Shown piece by piece: positions 8,090 to 20,201 of a stretch of DNA of 64,000 nucleotides. The notes below the pieces were generated by a model. That model saw nothing but the letters and a program-made list of their open reading frames with translations. It had not been told where the DNA came from and did not search any database. A program made the translations under genes and the position numbers. This DNA comes from Brachycybe producta (taxonomy: Eukaryota; Arthropoda; Diplopoda; Playtdesmida; Andrognathidae). Location of the stretch: assembly GCA_036925085.1 (NCBI GenBank), contig JAUPFP010000011.1:4555628-4619627 (forward strand). The letters run 5' to 3'. Positions within the stretch are counted from its first letter, which is position 1, and each line of letters starts with the position of its first letter.

Positions 8090-11000
8090 ATGAGTTCATC
8101 AAACGATTATCCTTTGAGTTCTTTCAATTCTAACTTGAGTTCCATTTCGAATAAGTCAAGGTTGGCTATCGGATCCGCGACCAAACTCAAGATTCCAACT
8201 CCTGTGAGTAGTTTTAAACGCCCTGGACCATTGCAAACGGTATTTTTTTGTTTACATTTTTCATTTTGTGTGTTTACAAACAAGCAAAGGTCCAAATTTG
8301 TGTTTTTATTATTGCTTTTTAGCAGGGCAACGAGATGAAAAGATCACGATTCGATCTGTCTAGCGATGCTGATGCAAGGAAGAAGATACGTTCCAATCTC
8401 AGACGATCCAAGTCGCTGGTTTCTGTTCGCGATCCTGGACGAAATCCGTTGTCTGCATCGGAAAATCAATCATCAATAGTGAAAAGAGAAGGTTTGTGTC
8501 GACCTTTAAAGAGATTTACGGAATAGATTGTTACCCTATGCATAAAAAAAAATATTGTAAATATTGTAGGTATGATACGTTACGTATTATACGTGGTTTT
8601 ATCTTAGACTATTAATGGTCTAAGGTTTTATACCGTATGTTATAACTAGGGATCGAATCCATTCAAATCCTCGAATCTTGAAAAATATTCGAAAACTCAA
8701 ATCTTTGCGCTTTTTTTGTCTTTCGAATTTTTCGAATCCTAACCTTAAAAAAAAACTGTTAAAAACTTTGGTAAAATTAGTTTTAACTCCATTGACGTCC
8801 AATAGAAGCGTTCAATAACAAAGAAAAACGGCAATTGTTGCAATTTCGGTGGTAAACCCGGATCACCAATATCATCACCTTGTGGCCTTACCCTGAGTGC
8901 CACTCAATATTTCATTTATTTCTATCTTCTTAATGAATAATATAGGATTCGACGGATTCGAGAACCTTTTAGGATTTGGATTCGAGAAAATTAAGGATTC
9001 GTCTCACCTCTTATTAAAAACGAAACTTCTCAAAACTGTGGTTGAGAGAAGAGACCTCCTATTGAACATATTAGCCACTGCAGTAGCGAAATCCGGGGCA
9101 TGGGAGGGGGGGGGGATAAGTACCTATTCAGGCACCTTAAGAGGTAATTAATAATACAAAAATAATTGACCTTGTCAGAAAAAAAAGGCCAAAAGACCAA
9201 AAGGAATTAAATTACCAACATGCCTCCTTCATTTTTTTAAAAAAAAATGTTACATGGTAAAATGGACTACCCTAATGTACAGGTACTTACATTTTTTTAA
9301 TATAGTTAAAAATGAAGTTATACAATTATTTAAAAAAATTCCCTCATGTTGTGCAGGTCTAAGTTAAGAGTAACATTCGATTGTTCTCATTTGCATTATT
9401 TAGCAATGACTCTTAATTAACTTTTTTACACCCGCCCATAAATAACTGTTTCTTTATGTTTTAGCTGCGGCTTCGTCTCGAGCGAACGCTATTTGTAGAG
9501 CTCCAAGTTTGTCTTCTGTTGCATCGACCAGAACAAAGCCTTCTGCTACCGTCACTGCTCGTAAAGAAAACATTGTTTTTTTTTAGTGTGGATAGTTATT
9601 TATTATCTGATTTTCAGCCACGACAAAGAGTGGAAAACGTCCAGCATGGGATATCAAGGGACGAATGGAAGACAAAGAAGAGATTCTTCGAGAAATGAGG
9701 AAGCAAAATGCACAGCTTCACGATATGCTTCAAACTTTCAACCAGAGACGGACGTCACTCGAAGAACAAAATATGAAACTTGGTGATGAAACACGTGCAA
9801 AGGAGGCGGTGTTGTTGGAGGTCTCGAATGAGGCGGAAACACTGAGAAGCGAACTAAGGTTTGCATAGAACACAACCCACAGTTGAGACCATGTTTTTGC
9901 TGTGCGTGCATGCTGGGATGTCTAGGCTTTTAATGATATTTTCACGATAGTATCTTTAAAACCATAAACGTTTAAACAGTATTTTGAAGTCATCCAATTT
10001 AAAATGTTTGGACGTTATTCTAAGAAATACCTAGGATGCTACCGAAGTGAAACATTTAAGAGGCTACGTCGCAATATGTTTATTTTTCATATTTAAAGTT
10101 GCCCATGACAAAAAATTGGTAAGTGCGGTTATATTTTTAAAAACTATTTCAAAATCGCGAATTTCTAACTTATGTTAAACTCCATTGAGTACGCAAAAAT
10201 AAGAAAAAACATTCATTAAAATGCTCGTAAAAATACATAAAAATTATTTTAAAAAATCAAACTGTGCGCCAATGTGTTGGCTTCACTGTGGTTTAATTGT
10301 GGTTTTTTAAATTACTTTTACGAGCATTTTAATGGATGCTTCTCAATGGATGCTACTCAACGGAGTTTAACATAAAAGTTAGAAATTCGCGATTTTGAAA
10401 GTTTTTAAAAATATAATCGCACTTACCAATTTTTTGTCGTTATATCACTCGATCAGCATATATTTAAGGTGCACATTGCACTCTGAAAACTTAATATTGG
10501 ACAACTTTAAATGTAAATATAAACATATTGTCGCGACTGTGTATTTTAAAAATTATCATTTTTTTCTTTAACATTGGGTCTATGGGCTCAATAGAAAAAC
10601 GATGCTAGTGCTTTTTGAGGAGATTTTTCAAAGTAATTTTGAGATGTAGCCTCTTAACATGAGTCCACAAAGTAAACAGGCACATAAATGTACGGATGAC
10701 CAACAATCGCCGAAGGTTCTTTTGAATGGAATGATTCAATTTTGGTTCCAATTAAATATCGAGAGGAAAAAATTGCAGATTCGATTTTTTTCTGTTTATG
10801 TTGATTTCTAGCTTAACAGATTACTTAAGGCCTTGCTAAAACGCAATTAAAGTGTCAGCAATGATAGTTTTTGGCAGTTTTTTTCTTCTCTCCTTTTAAC
10901 ATTATTTTAGAGTACTTGGAAATCAAAAGCTCTGAAATACAATAGGGAATCTAGGGAAATTGCAACACTGCAACGGTCTGCGTGACCATGTGTAGACAAC

Positions 11001-14000
11001 AGCATAGGGATTTACATAATTGCTTTTGTAGTTTTCATTATGCTATTGGCTGCAAATTATTTTCTGAGTTCCATTTTGTGGAATTTATGTTTTTGAAATA
11101 TTTTTTTCAGTGTTCTTTTCATTGAGCCCTAGCAACGCCTTTACATTCGTAAAGTAATACAGCACGCTCTGTTATTCTAAGATTTCTCAATCACTTCCAC
11201 GATTGCATTTCGTTGGGTACGATATAGGGGTTTAAGAGAAAGTTCTCGTAACTTTTTGAGTTACTCCATGTGACTTCATCCTGACATTGAGTTCATAGAT
11301 TTGAGAAGAAAAAAATGTTAACAGAATTTGTAGTGGATGTTTTTTTTCCCCCGCTGTGGACGTCTCGATAAACACGAATGAAAGGAGCAAACATCACGAA
11401 CAGCCGTCCTTTGCCTTCAAAAGAAAATGTTTGTTTAAATTTGTTCTCATTCATATAGTGTAGACGTGAAAATCGCACCTCTTCAGTGCACGGTGGACTG
11501 ATTAAATCGACTTTTTTTCTTATGAAAATCTACGTGACTTAAATCATGATCTCATCAAAAGCAACTTCAACAATGAAAAAAATAGTGGGGAAAATAATTT
11601 TTTTTTTTTTCTAAAAAAAATATCGAATAAAGAACCGTGTAGGGTTTTGATTCGATTCGTACGACTAGTTGGAAGCATTAAAAGCGATTAATACGATTAA
11701 TGGAAAGTATTTAAATCGATTCAATTAATCAATTTATTCCTGAGGCAGTGGTAAATGGGGATAATTTTGTTTTGTGGTATTGACATTTGTATATTCATTT
11801 TGTTTTTATATATGTGCATGTATATGTACTTGACAATGCTTAATGCTGCATATGAACTTGTATGTCCCTCTGCCATAGGCCTATTTGGCTGCTAGCAGAG
11901 TACTAATTGTAATTGATTAATCTAAACAAAAAAAATCGATTAATCGCATCGGAATCGGGCATCTCTAATCCTAAACAAATCCAAATGAACACAAACCAAT
12001 ATATAAAAAAAAAGCAAATGGATATGAGGAATCCAGGTTGAATCCGTATATTAACAATTACAATTACAAAAAAATACTCTGCAAGCAGCCGGTTGGACTA
12101 TGACAAAGGGATCTTAAGATCCAGGTGTTGCAAGATACATTGTCAATATCTAATAGCTAAAAAAATAACCTGCATTGCAAATATAAAAAGAAATATAAAT
12201 GCATTCATGAAAATTTAAACCCACAATTCATTAATGACGTCCTCATCCAAGTCGTCTGACCACTCCATAATCAGTGAAATAAGTAAACAATCACTGGTTG
12301 GATGAGGAACACTGAAGCAGGGTGGATACAAATCATGAGTTTTAAATACAATCAAAAATTAGGTTTTTTATTTATTTATTTAAAATTTAATAAGATTGCT
12401 TTTATTGGATGAAATTCCATCCATGACGAAGTGTTTAATATGTTTATTCACCTGTCATTCATATTATTTATATTTAATTCATTTGATACAAGAGGGAAAA
12501 AAATAGAAAAATTCTGAGAAAAACAAAATTCGAAACGTGATTTAAAACACTTGATTTGTATGTCGTTGCCAAATTTTTTTTATGAGATCGTGATTTAAGT
12601 CACGTAGATTTTAATGAGAAAAAATTCAGTTGATTTAAATCAGTCCAGCCTGCACTGAAGACGTGTGGTTTTTTGCATCTACACTAGGGCTGTGGAGTCG
12701 TTATGTAATTGTTCGACTCCGATTCCTGTAATTTGAAATTCGTAATTCTACTCGGAGTCGAATTACAAATTTCAAATTACAGGAGTCACTCCACTACGAC
12801 TCCGGTTGAGTTCGACAAACAAAAATAAAATAATTGAAACTAAATCAACATATGTATGTATTCAAAAATAATTTGTACATTGTAATCGAATTTCATTTAA
12901 ATTGAATTGGTTCTTAAAAATAGCATGGCTTCAATGATGTCCGATTTCATCGATGCTCTCAAGTCAGATTTTCGAATTAAGAGAGAAGAAAATAATCTTT
13001 ACACAGATACCTGAGTCGGTGGCAAAGCCCTAGCGGTTAGAGCGGCATTTTGCATAAATCTCAGTGTGTACGTCAATATTGTTTCTTTAAGACTCGATTT
13101 TGATGTTCGGTCAATCATTGTTCTTTTGGAGTCGGAGTCGTTTACTTTAATCGACTCCTACCAAAAATGAACGACTCAACAGTCCTAATCTACACTAAAT
13201 GAATGAGAACAAATTTGAACGAACATTTTCTTTTTGAAGTACGAACAGGCGAAGGATGTCTGTTCGCGATGTTTGCTCATTTCATTCGTGCATTTATCGA
13301 GACGTCCACGCTGCTTCCTTAACGTGATACATTTATACATGTGCAAGTTTGTTCGGGCTCTTTCATTCCCCTTGGTTAGACTTGGATCCGGTTTTGTATT
13401 TCAAAAAAAGATAATCATTATGAGGCACATGATCAGATTCATCACTTATCGTTCTAGTTTTTAACGTACTTCGAATTTTTTTTAATCGTCTGAAATAAAT
13501 TTTATTTGTTTGTCGACTTGTTTCTGGCAGTGAGAAGGTTAAAGCTTGTGCTCTGTATGAAAGTGAGAAGAAGGGATTTCAACACGAAATTGCGACTCTG
13601 ACGAGTGAGCTGAAAAACTCTCAATTAACCTGTGCCGATTTGCAGAGTACAATTGCGTCGATGGTCGCCAGTCAAGCGGCTACAAATACTGTTTTAGCAG
13701 CATCAAAAGTATGTAACTAGCTTAACAATTGCTTGTTATTTTCCGTTTTTTTTTTTTTTTTGAAAAAATTCCTTTTCTTTTAAGGTTGAACAAACTCGTC
13801 TCAACGAAACTGTTGTATTCCTCGAAGGTAAAGCCAAACAGCGAGACGAAGAAATTGAAAACTTGAAGTTGTTACTGCAAGAAAAGGAAAATAAAATTAG
13901 AGAAGACGAGAATACCCGTCGTTACCTTCACAATACGATACAGGAACTTAAGGTTTGATAACCGTTTGATGCATTTAGTTAGCTCTCTTACTCGTTTTCT

Positions 14001-17000
14001 CCTAGTCTTCTAGTAATCGTTATAAATGTGATCGTTACTTATTCTGTAAAGGTGTTTTTGGAAAGTTGATCCAAGGCATTGTTTGAAACTCACAGCAGAC
14101 TTTCTGAGCAGAACATGTGTCACAAGTTTAAGAGGCTACATAACAAAATTACTTCGAAAAATCTCCACAAAGAACGCCAGCATAGTTTTTCTATTGAACC
14201 CATAAACCCAATGTTAAAAAAATGTTAATTTTTAAAATGCACAGCCACGGCAATGTTTATTTTTCATATTTAAAGTTGTCCAATATTAAGTTTTCAAAGT
14301 GCAGTTGTGCACCTTAAATATATGCTGATCGAGTGATAGAATGACAAAAAATTGGTAAGTGCGGTTATATTTTTAAAAACTATTTCAAAATAGCGAATTT
14401 CTAACTTTTATGTTAAACTCCATTGAGTACGCCCAAATAAGAAAAAAAACCAGCAAGTGCGCCAATGTGTTGCCTTCACTGTGGTTTAATTTTATGAGCA
14501 TTTTAGTGATGTTTTTTTTTATTTGGGCGTACTCAATGGAGTTTAACATAAAAGTTAGAAATTCGCGATTTTGAAGTAGTCATTAAAAATATAATCGCAC
14601 TTACCAATTTTTTGTCATTCTAACACGCAATCAGCTTATATTTAAGGTGCACATTGCACTTTGAAAACTTAATAGTGGACAACTTTAAATATAAAAACTA
14701 AACATATTGTTGCGATCGTGTATTTTAAAAACTAACGTTTTTTCTTTAACATCGGGTATATGGGCTCAATAGAAAAACGATGCTAGCACTCTTTGCGGAG
14801 ATTTTTCAAAGTAATTTTGTGATGTAGCTACTTAAGGCTTTTTACTTCATTTTTCAAAGATCCGCAACCCCAGTGTTAAACCGAAGACAGTGGTCCACTT
14901 TGTTCAGGAGTCAGTGCGATTACTTAGCTCATTGGTTGACTTAATCCCAGTGGTCGCCTAAGTTCTGTAGTCCACAAAGTGCAATAGATAACTGAATTAT
15001 TATTATACGGATTCATAAAGCTGTGACAAGAACATTTTATTCACTTTACTACAATACACAGTTGTTTCCGTTTCTTTATATGTTGTTGATTATATATTTC
15101 TAGGGAAACATACGGGTGTTTTGCCGTGTTCGGCCTCTTCTAAAAAACGAGAATATGTGTCAAATGACGTTTCCAGATAGTGACAACCACTCTCTTGAGT
15201 TAACGAAAAAGGATGATCACACAGATGTGAGACTTAACTGAAAATTACAACTCGTTTTCGATCACTAACTTTGTTTGTTAATTACAGCCAATGAAGAACC
15301 GTAACAATAACAAGTTCACGTTCACTTTTGATCACGTGTTTGACTCCTCAAAAACGCAAAAAGTCGTATTCGACGAAATATCGCAACTTATCCAAGTACG
15401 TTCTTTGCTTCTTCTTTTTTTTTGTTTCTGTTCGATACGAGTAATTGAATTTGTTCGTAATTTTAGAGTGTACTCGATGGTTACAATGTCTGTGTCTTTG
15501 CCTACGGCCAGACCGGTTCAGGAAAGACTTTCACAATGGAAGGTTCTGTCGATTCGGGGGAAGAAACATTTGGAATGATACCCCGGACAGTTACACAAAT
15601 ATTTGAGTCCATAAAGAGTCTCGAATGCCGTGGATGGACGGTATGTTATTTAGTGGTTTATTTAAGGCAATTAATTCTTGATAAATAAGATATTTTTTAA
15701 TGTGTTTTCTTGGATTTCAATTTTAAATTGGAACATTTCTTGCAAGTTAAATTCAAATTGTTTTAGAATTTGGAATCAGGGTCTGCATGATTTAGTATAA
15801 ACGATTAAATCATGATTAAATCACTGAGTTTTATTTATTGATTAAGTCATGTTTTAACTTTTCATTTTTAATGGGTTTTCCAACTCAAATATAAGAAAGC
15901 AATGAGTGTTTGAAATTATTTTTATTTTATAGGAAGTCAACTAGAAAAAAAAGTCAATATTATTGGTTAATTTTCATGTTTTTTTATGAAGTGCACGCAT
16001 TGTTGAGTAAGGAAACAGAAAACAGTTGACTGTGCTATGAATAACTGTTTTATACAGAGCCCTGTAAAGGACGTACGAGATTTTTTTTTTTTTTTTAAAT
16101 CTCGACTTTTAATTACTTTTATTTGACTATGTTAATTATGTCATGTTGCGTGCACCATACTCTAATAATTAAATTATTGCTGCTACAAGAGAGCGTTTGC
16201 AATAATTTAATTATTATAGTATGGTGCGTGCAAACTGGCATAATTAACATGGCTGAATAAAAGATTAAAAGTCGACATGTCGAGAATAAATTAGACATGT
16301 CGAGATTAAAACAAAATTTGCTAAAGCCCTCTACGGGACTTCATAGTTTTATCTCAAGATTCTCGAGTGTGTTTTTTTTTTTTTTTTTCGTTAAAAAATT
16401 GCATAATTTACCAGTTTCATTTTACAACTTCAAAAAACTCAGGGTGGCGTGGTTTTAACCATTGTGGTTAAAACCATGGTTTTAACCACTTGTTTTTTTT
16501 TTAAATAAACCTTTGGTTTTAACCAAAGTCGACTACTTTTTTATTTTTGTTTGTAAATTGTACTGAATCTTACTGGGTTTTAATATGCAAACAAAAATTA
16601 GACTTCATTCCCACAATATGCTTCACCACATAGGTCATATTGTGACTCATAAAGGTTGTGGGAGTTACAGATTGTAACTGAAGGTTTTATGTCTATGTTA
16701 GGCCTAATCACTGCTATCCACACACCTTATTCAGACCATTTGGGTTAATGGAATTTTTAGTTTAAATACTTTAATATTTGATCTTTGAATAAAAAAAATG
16801 CAAAAATATACACTTCCCAGTGTGGCAGTGTCTTATAGTTAGTGTAGTAATTTGTTTTTAAAACCTGATTAATTTGTTTTTTCCTTCAAACTAAAACAAA
16901 CCAGCCACCCTGAGTACGATAGTTGCGTTGGCAGTAATGTTACGTGCTGAGATCCGTGGCTATTACATAGCTGTCGTTGCAACAGCCGTAATAGGGAAGG

Positions 17001-19281
17001 TATTTACAAAATTTGCTTAAGACTTCTTTCTTTATTTGTTTAGTACGAAATGACTGCCTCTTTTCTTGAAATATACAACGAAACCATTCGAGATCTACTT
17101 GGTAATCCAAACGATGAAAACGTGAAGCACGAGATCAGAATGGCGGATCCTAAAGGCAGTGACGTTTATGTTACCAACATAGCCATTGTTAACATTTCAT
17201 CTGAAGAACAGGTGAAACTTACGTTGGTTTTTTTTCTCCCTCCTAACTAGAGACCTATCAATTTGGAATTTATTTTAGGTTTTTTGTCTACTGCGACGAG
17301 CACAAAAGAACCGTGCGGTTGGCGCAACGAAGTGCAACGAGCGTTCGTCGCGTTCGCACTCAGTCTTTCAACTTAATCTTAAGGGAAAGAACATCCACAC
17401 GACCGAAACATGCCAAGGTTTTACTGTCTGAATATGAGAAGATTTAGTATGATGTTTGTTTACTAAATAATCTTTTTCAGGTGTCCTTAATTTAGTTGAC
17501 TTGGCTGGAAGCGAACGTCTCAAAGAGTCACAGTCACAAGGAGAGCGACTGAAGGAAACTAAGAGCATTAACAAGTCTCTTTCAAATCTTTCCAATGTTA
17601 TTATGTGTCTTGCACAAAAGGTGAAAAAAAAAACCCAATACTCTGCATTTTGCAAGTGTTCGTATCAAGATAGAATTCTTGGAATTACATTGGGAGGGGG
17701 GGAATTTTATGTTAAGAAACTTTAGAAGCACCACGGACGTCAATGGGGCGATATATGGGCTACTATAACTATCGGCCGTAATAGGGACGCCGACATCGTT
17801 AAAACAATTATCATTTGCGAAAAAAGGTATGTCATGAATAAGAAAATAAAATTAACCTAACTTCATAACTTGTTGAAATTCCTTTTTAAATTTATTACAA
17901 GTGGCGAAATACCCGAACCATGTACACGACATTGGATCGTTATCTCTTTTTTTTTTTGCGGGCGATCCAACGAAAAATAGAGTGCCGTTGTAGGAGGTAC
18001 CGAGTCACGCTTTTACTCCTCTTGGGAGCGTTTAATCGGAATACAACAGATTATCAAAGTTAATTTTGTTTTCTTATTCATGACATGCCATTTTTATTTT
18101 AATTATGACGTTAGAAATATTTTTAAAAACTATTGTTCGCAAATGGTAATAGTGTTAACAATGTTAGCGCCCTATAAAGGCCAATATTTATAGCGGCCCT
18201 TAGTTAGTCCGTGGCGCTCCTAAAATCTCTTAATACAAAAAGAACTTGAAAAACTCAAGAGAATTTAAAATTCGCTAAAAAAAATTCTAATTTCCACTGC
18301 TACAATTAAAGTATTGTTTTTTATACTGTATGGTGATCACCGCATTCTTAATAAATTTTATATTCTGAATGACAATTTTCGCCTTTATATTGCACTAAAT
18401 TCACGAAATGTACTAGAATCTTGTACAGTTCTCGTAAAATACGGCACGCGAGAGCTACATTTCGTTCAGTTTCCCCCACCACACACTTCTCCCTTAAGGT
18501 TCAATTATTTTGTAATAATTAAACTAACTTTATTAAAGATTTTCTATTAATAAAATGGGAGTTCTCTCTGATCATTATTTGACAAACGTATTTATCTTTT
18601 TTTTTTAAAAAAAAAAATTCATATTAGTGAACCGCGGGATTTAAAATTTTGAATTAATTGTCCGTGAGGTCCGTCTAGAGGCTGCTGCCGCCGCTGCAGA
18701 TTACTCTGGGCTACTCGTATTTCTACCACATATACACTTGTCAAAATAACTTTGCAGCCACTTTTGAAGTTTTCAAAATGAAACAAACGAGAGTTTCCTA
18801 GTTGTGCAGTCAAAGGTGCTAATTCTAATTAAGAGACAAGAATTAACTTAAAACTAATTCAGATGTATTTTAATTCTAAAAGAACTCTAGCCTCTAACCG
18901 TCTTTTTTTTTTTTTTGCGCACAAAGAATAGTTTTTTTTTTTTTTTTTGGTTTGCTGTTTTCATTTTTTGTTGATGTTTTTGTTTTCTGTTTTTTTTTTT
19001 AGGCTGAGTACATTCCGTTCAGGAGCTCTAAATTGACTCACTTACTTATGAATTCGCTTGGAGGCAATAGTAAAACATTGATGTTTGTCAACGTGTCACC
19101 TAGCGAGGAGAGCTTTAATGAAACGCTCAATTCGCTTCGTTTTGCTACAAAGGTTGATGTTTTTAAATTGAAAAGACAATTGAACTATTTTGGTACATTT
19201 TTTTTTATTATTATTATTATTTTAAACGTGTAGGTCAACGAATGTAATATCGGCAGCGCCCAAAAGAAAACGGTCAAGTGA
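8090..19281 (+). CDS. KIFC1: Kinesin-14 motor protein, KIFC1/ncd type, complete coding region
   Basis: Fourteen exons join in frame to 683 aa (human KIFC1 is 673): 8090-8239, 8323-8491, 9465-9560, 9618-9858, 13531-13708, 13785-13952, 15104-15226, 15288-15395, 15467-15640, 17044-17211, 17279-17417, 17481-17620, 19003-19152, 19234-19281. All junctions are GT-AG. A basic, Ser-rich N-terminal tail ([22 protein letters not shown]) could bind microtubules or act as an NLS. Next come the family motif [10 protein letters not shown], a coiled-coil stalk (about residues 150-330), the neck/motor start [14 protein letters not shown] (about 332), P-loop GQTGSGKT (425-432), switch I NERSSRSH (545-552) and switch II DLAGSE (578-583). 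A C-terminal motor with this neck defines minus-end-directed kinesin-14, which bundles spindle microtubules and focuses spindle poles. Exon 2 has a tandem NAGNAG acceptor (8321-8325). Introns 4, 6, 9 and 12 carry the transposons. Confidence 0.95.
8646..9013. repeat. hAT-like MITE with GGATTCGA motifs
   Basis: The left end is TAGGGATCGAATCCATTCAA and the right side is GATTCGAGAAAATTAAGGATTCG. The right part recurs at 54855-54930. It lies in KIFC1 intron 2. Confidence 0.5.
9014..9464. other. KIFC1 intron 2 remainder, nothing recognised
   Basis: AT-rich intronic sequence with poly-A/T runs and a G-run at about 9106-9115. I see no gene, RNA or repeat boundary in it. Confidence 0.4.
10056..10657. 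repeat. TTAA-ended foldback MITE, family 1, copy B
   Basis: It begins TTAAGAGGCTACGTCGCAAT and ends TTTTGAGATGTAGCCTCTTAA. The mirrored internal words GTTAAACTCCATTGAGTACGC, CACAGTGAAGCC (inverse) and AGCGCTAG-type motifs are as in the other copies. It lies in KIFC1 intron 4. Confidence 0.8.
10658..11340. other. KIFC1 intron 4 segment, nothing recognised
   Basis: AT-rich intronic sequence without a supported reading frame, palindrome or known repeat end. Confidence 0.4.
11487..12655. repeat. Foldback element with TCGATTTAAAT-type arms
   Basis: The left side CAGTGCACGGTGGACTGATT and ATCTACGTGACTTAAATCATG is mirrored by TTAAGTCACGTAGATTTTAA and AATCAGTCCAGCCTGCACTG. AT-rich, non-coding. Confidence 0.55.
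11740..11918 (+). repeat. LINE 3' tail fragment
   Basis: It shares CTGAGGCAGTGGTAAATGGG, TTGTTTTTATATATGTGC and GCCATAGGCCTATTTGGCTG with the 3' end of the LINE at 31159-36120, and ends GAGTACTAATTGTAATTG. The translated start reads [14 protein letters not shown], the end of that LINE's ORF2. Confidence 0.65.
12685..13187. repeat. hAT-type MITE with exact 8-bp target duplication
   Basis: The ends are TAGGGCTGTGGAGTCG and its imperfect inverse CGACTCAACAGTCCTA. They are flanked by the identical 8-mer ATCTACAC at 12677-12684 and 13188-13195. The body repeats GACTCC/GGAGTCG words. It lies in KIFC1 intron 4. Confidence 0.82.
14128..14835. repeat. TTAA-ended foldback MITE, family 1, copy C
   Basis: It starts TTAAGAGGCTACATAACAAAA and ends TTTTGTGATGTAGCTACTTAA. 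The inner words are mirrored (GTTAAACTCCATTGAGTACG / CGTACTCAATGGAGTTTAAC). It lies in KIFC1 intron 6. Confidence 0.82.
16058..16345. repeat. Foldback MITE (GAGCCCTGTAAAGGACGT)
   Basis: The arms include AATCTCGACTTTTAATTACT and its inverse ATTAAAAGTCGACATGTCGAG, plus TTAATTATGTCATGTTGCGTG with AATAATTAAATTATTGC mirrored as GCAATAATTTAATTATT. It lies in KIFC1 intron 9. Confidence 0.6.
16440..16912. repeat. CAGGGTGGC-ended MITE, copy 1
   Basis: It begins CAGGGTGGCGTGGTTTTAACC and ends AAACCAGCCACCCTG. It contains repeated ACCATGGTTTTAACCACTTG words. Related copies lie at 44339-45005 (same orientation) and 47872-49212 (inverted). Confidence 0.7.
17721..18224. repeat. Foldback MITE in KIFC1 intron 12
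   Basis: The ends TTTAGAAGCACCACGGAC and GTCCGTGGCGCTCCTAAA pair with three mismatches. Inner arms ATGTCATGAATAAGAAAATA and TTTTCTTATTCATGACAT also pair. Confidence 0.6.
18670..18745. repeat. Short dispersed repeat, second copy
   Basis: It carries CTAGAGGCTGCTGCCGCCGC, TGCAGATTACTCTGGGCTAC and CACATATACA and parallels 5353-5430. It lies in KIFC1 intron 12. Confidence 0.45.
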
Positions 19282-19350
19282 TCCATATGACGACCGCGAT
19301 TCCGAATTTCGATTATTTCGATCGCCGTGGACCAGTTGTGAAAGCCGATG

Positions 19351-19428
19351 AGTGAAAATATATTGGAAATGTTCACTTGTATGTGTTAAAGAACATACAC
19401 AAGTGAACATTTCCAATATATTTTCACT
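19351..19428 (+). other. Near-perfect hairpin in presumed KIFC1 3' UTR (1 of 3)
   Basis: The left arm AGTGAAAATATATTGGAAAT plus GTTCACTTGT faces the right arm ACAAGTGAAC plus ATTTCCAATATATTTTCACT. That gives about 30 paired bases and a loop under 20 nt, starting 69 nt after the stop. It could be a 3' UTR structure, a tiny palindromic insertion or an RNA precursor. Confidence 0.6.
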
Positions 19429-19636
19429 CGTCGTATTTCACTATATTGTAATATAGACTTACACTTTTTTTTTAAATTGTACTACAGTTACGAATTTTAA
19501 TTGCGGGTTATTTTACGTCACGATTTTAATCTCTTATCTTAACAATATAGCTTTGAGAAGCATTTTTAAATGTTTTATAAAGTAGAAAAATGAAAGGAAA
19601 AAAAACAAAGGTTAGTTATTTTATTTTATTTGTTTT

Positions 19637-19693
19637 GTAGTAGTTTGAATATATAAGAAAAGATAATCATTATTTGTACTTTCAAACTACTAC
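19637..19693 (+). other. Short hairpin in presumed KIFC1 3' UTR (2 of 3)
   Basis: A 13-bp perfect arm pair, GTAGTAGTTTGAA / TTCAAACTACTAC, separated by about 31 nt. It is the weakest of the three structures. Confidence 0.4.
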
Positions 19694-19904
19694 GAGAAAT
19701 GTATTGTTAATTATATGGTAAAGAACGTCAGCATTTTTTTCTTTGCTAGCTTTTAACACTTAAGTTTTGAAAACGTGTTTTAAAAAGCAAGCTAAAGATC
19801 ATTTCTATGAGAAGACGACCAATTCACCAAAGCAAAAGATACTAAAACGAAGGCGGCTGCATTTTATTGTTATTTAAACGCCAAATTTCCACTATTCCAT
19901 CGAT

Positions 19905-19966
19905 TATGGTATTTCGTGTTTTTGTACGTTGTATATTATATAACGTACAAAAACACGGATACCATA
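19905..19966 (+). other. 62-nt hairpin in presumed KIFC1 3' UTR (3 of 3)
   Basis: The arms TATGGTATTTCGTGTTTTTG and ACGTT pair with AACGT and ACAAAAACACGGATACCATA, with one bulge and an 11-nt loop. This gives about 24 bp. It lies just before an AATAAA at 19979-19984. Confidence 0.55.
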
Positions 19967-19978
19967 AACATAAAGAAC

Positions 19979-19984
19979 AATAAA
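19979..19984 (+). promoter_or_regulatory. Candidate poly(A) signal of KIFC1
   Basis: AATAAA about 700 nt after the KIFC1 stop. A second candidate lies near 20130. If the first is used, all three hairpins are in the mRNA. Confidence 0.4.
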
Positions 19985-20201
19985 GCATTTACGTAATATT
20001 CGTTTTTGTTTTTCTATTATGAGACTATGTATATTACATCTGCCTCATTGTAAAGAAGAAGCTTGTGGAGTATAGAATTGACAAAAAAAATTAGTTTTGT
20101 TTCATTTTTGTTTTTATAAAATAAGGGTTTAATAAATTCAATTCAATAACCTCGAAAGCAACGTGGCAGGGGGATTGTTCACGATCATAAGTGCTTGTCA
20201 T

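Larger units (their letters stand above)
11355..13312. repeat. Large inverted-repeat element with nested elements
   Basis: The left arm GTGGACGTCTCGATAAACAC and following bases (GAATGAAAGGAGCAAACATC) are mirrored on the right by GATGTTTGCTCATTTCATTC and TTTATCGAGACGTCCAC, and the pairing extends over about 150 bp. Inside lie a second foldback (11487-12655), a LINE tail (about 11740-11918) and a hAT MITE (12685-13187). All are within KIFC1 intron 4. Confidence 0.6.

Noticed and set aside
13018-13060. tRNA-like sequence AGCCCTAGCGGTTAGAGCGG
   Set aside because: It has an A-box resemblance but no B-box at the right distance, and lies inside a hAT MITE.
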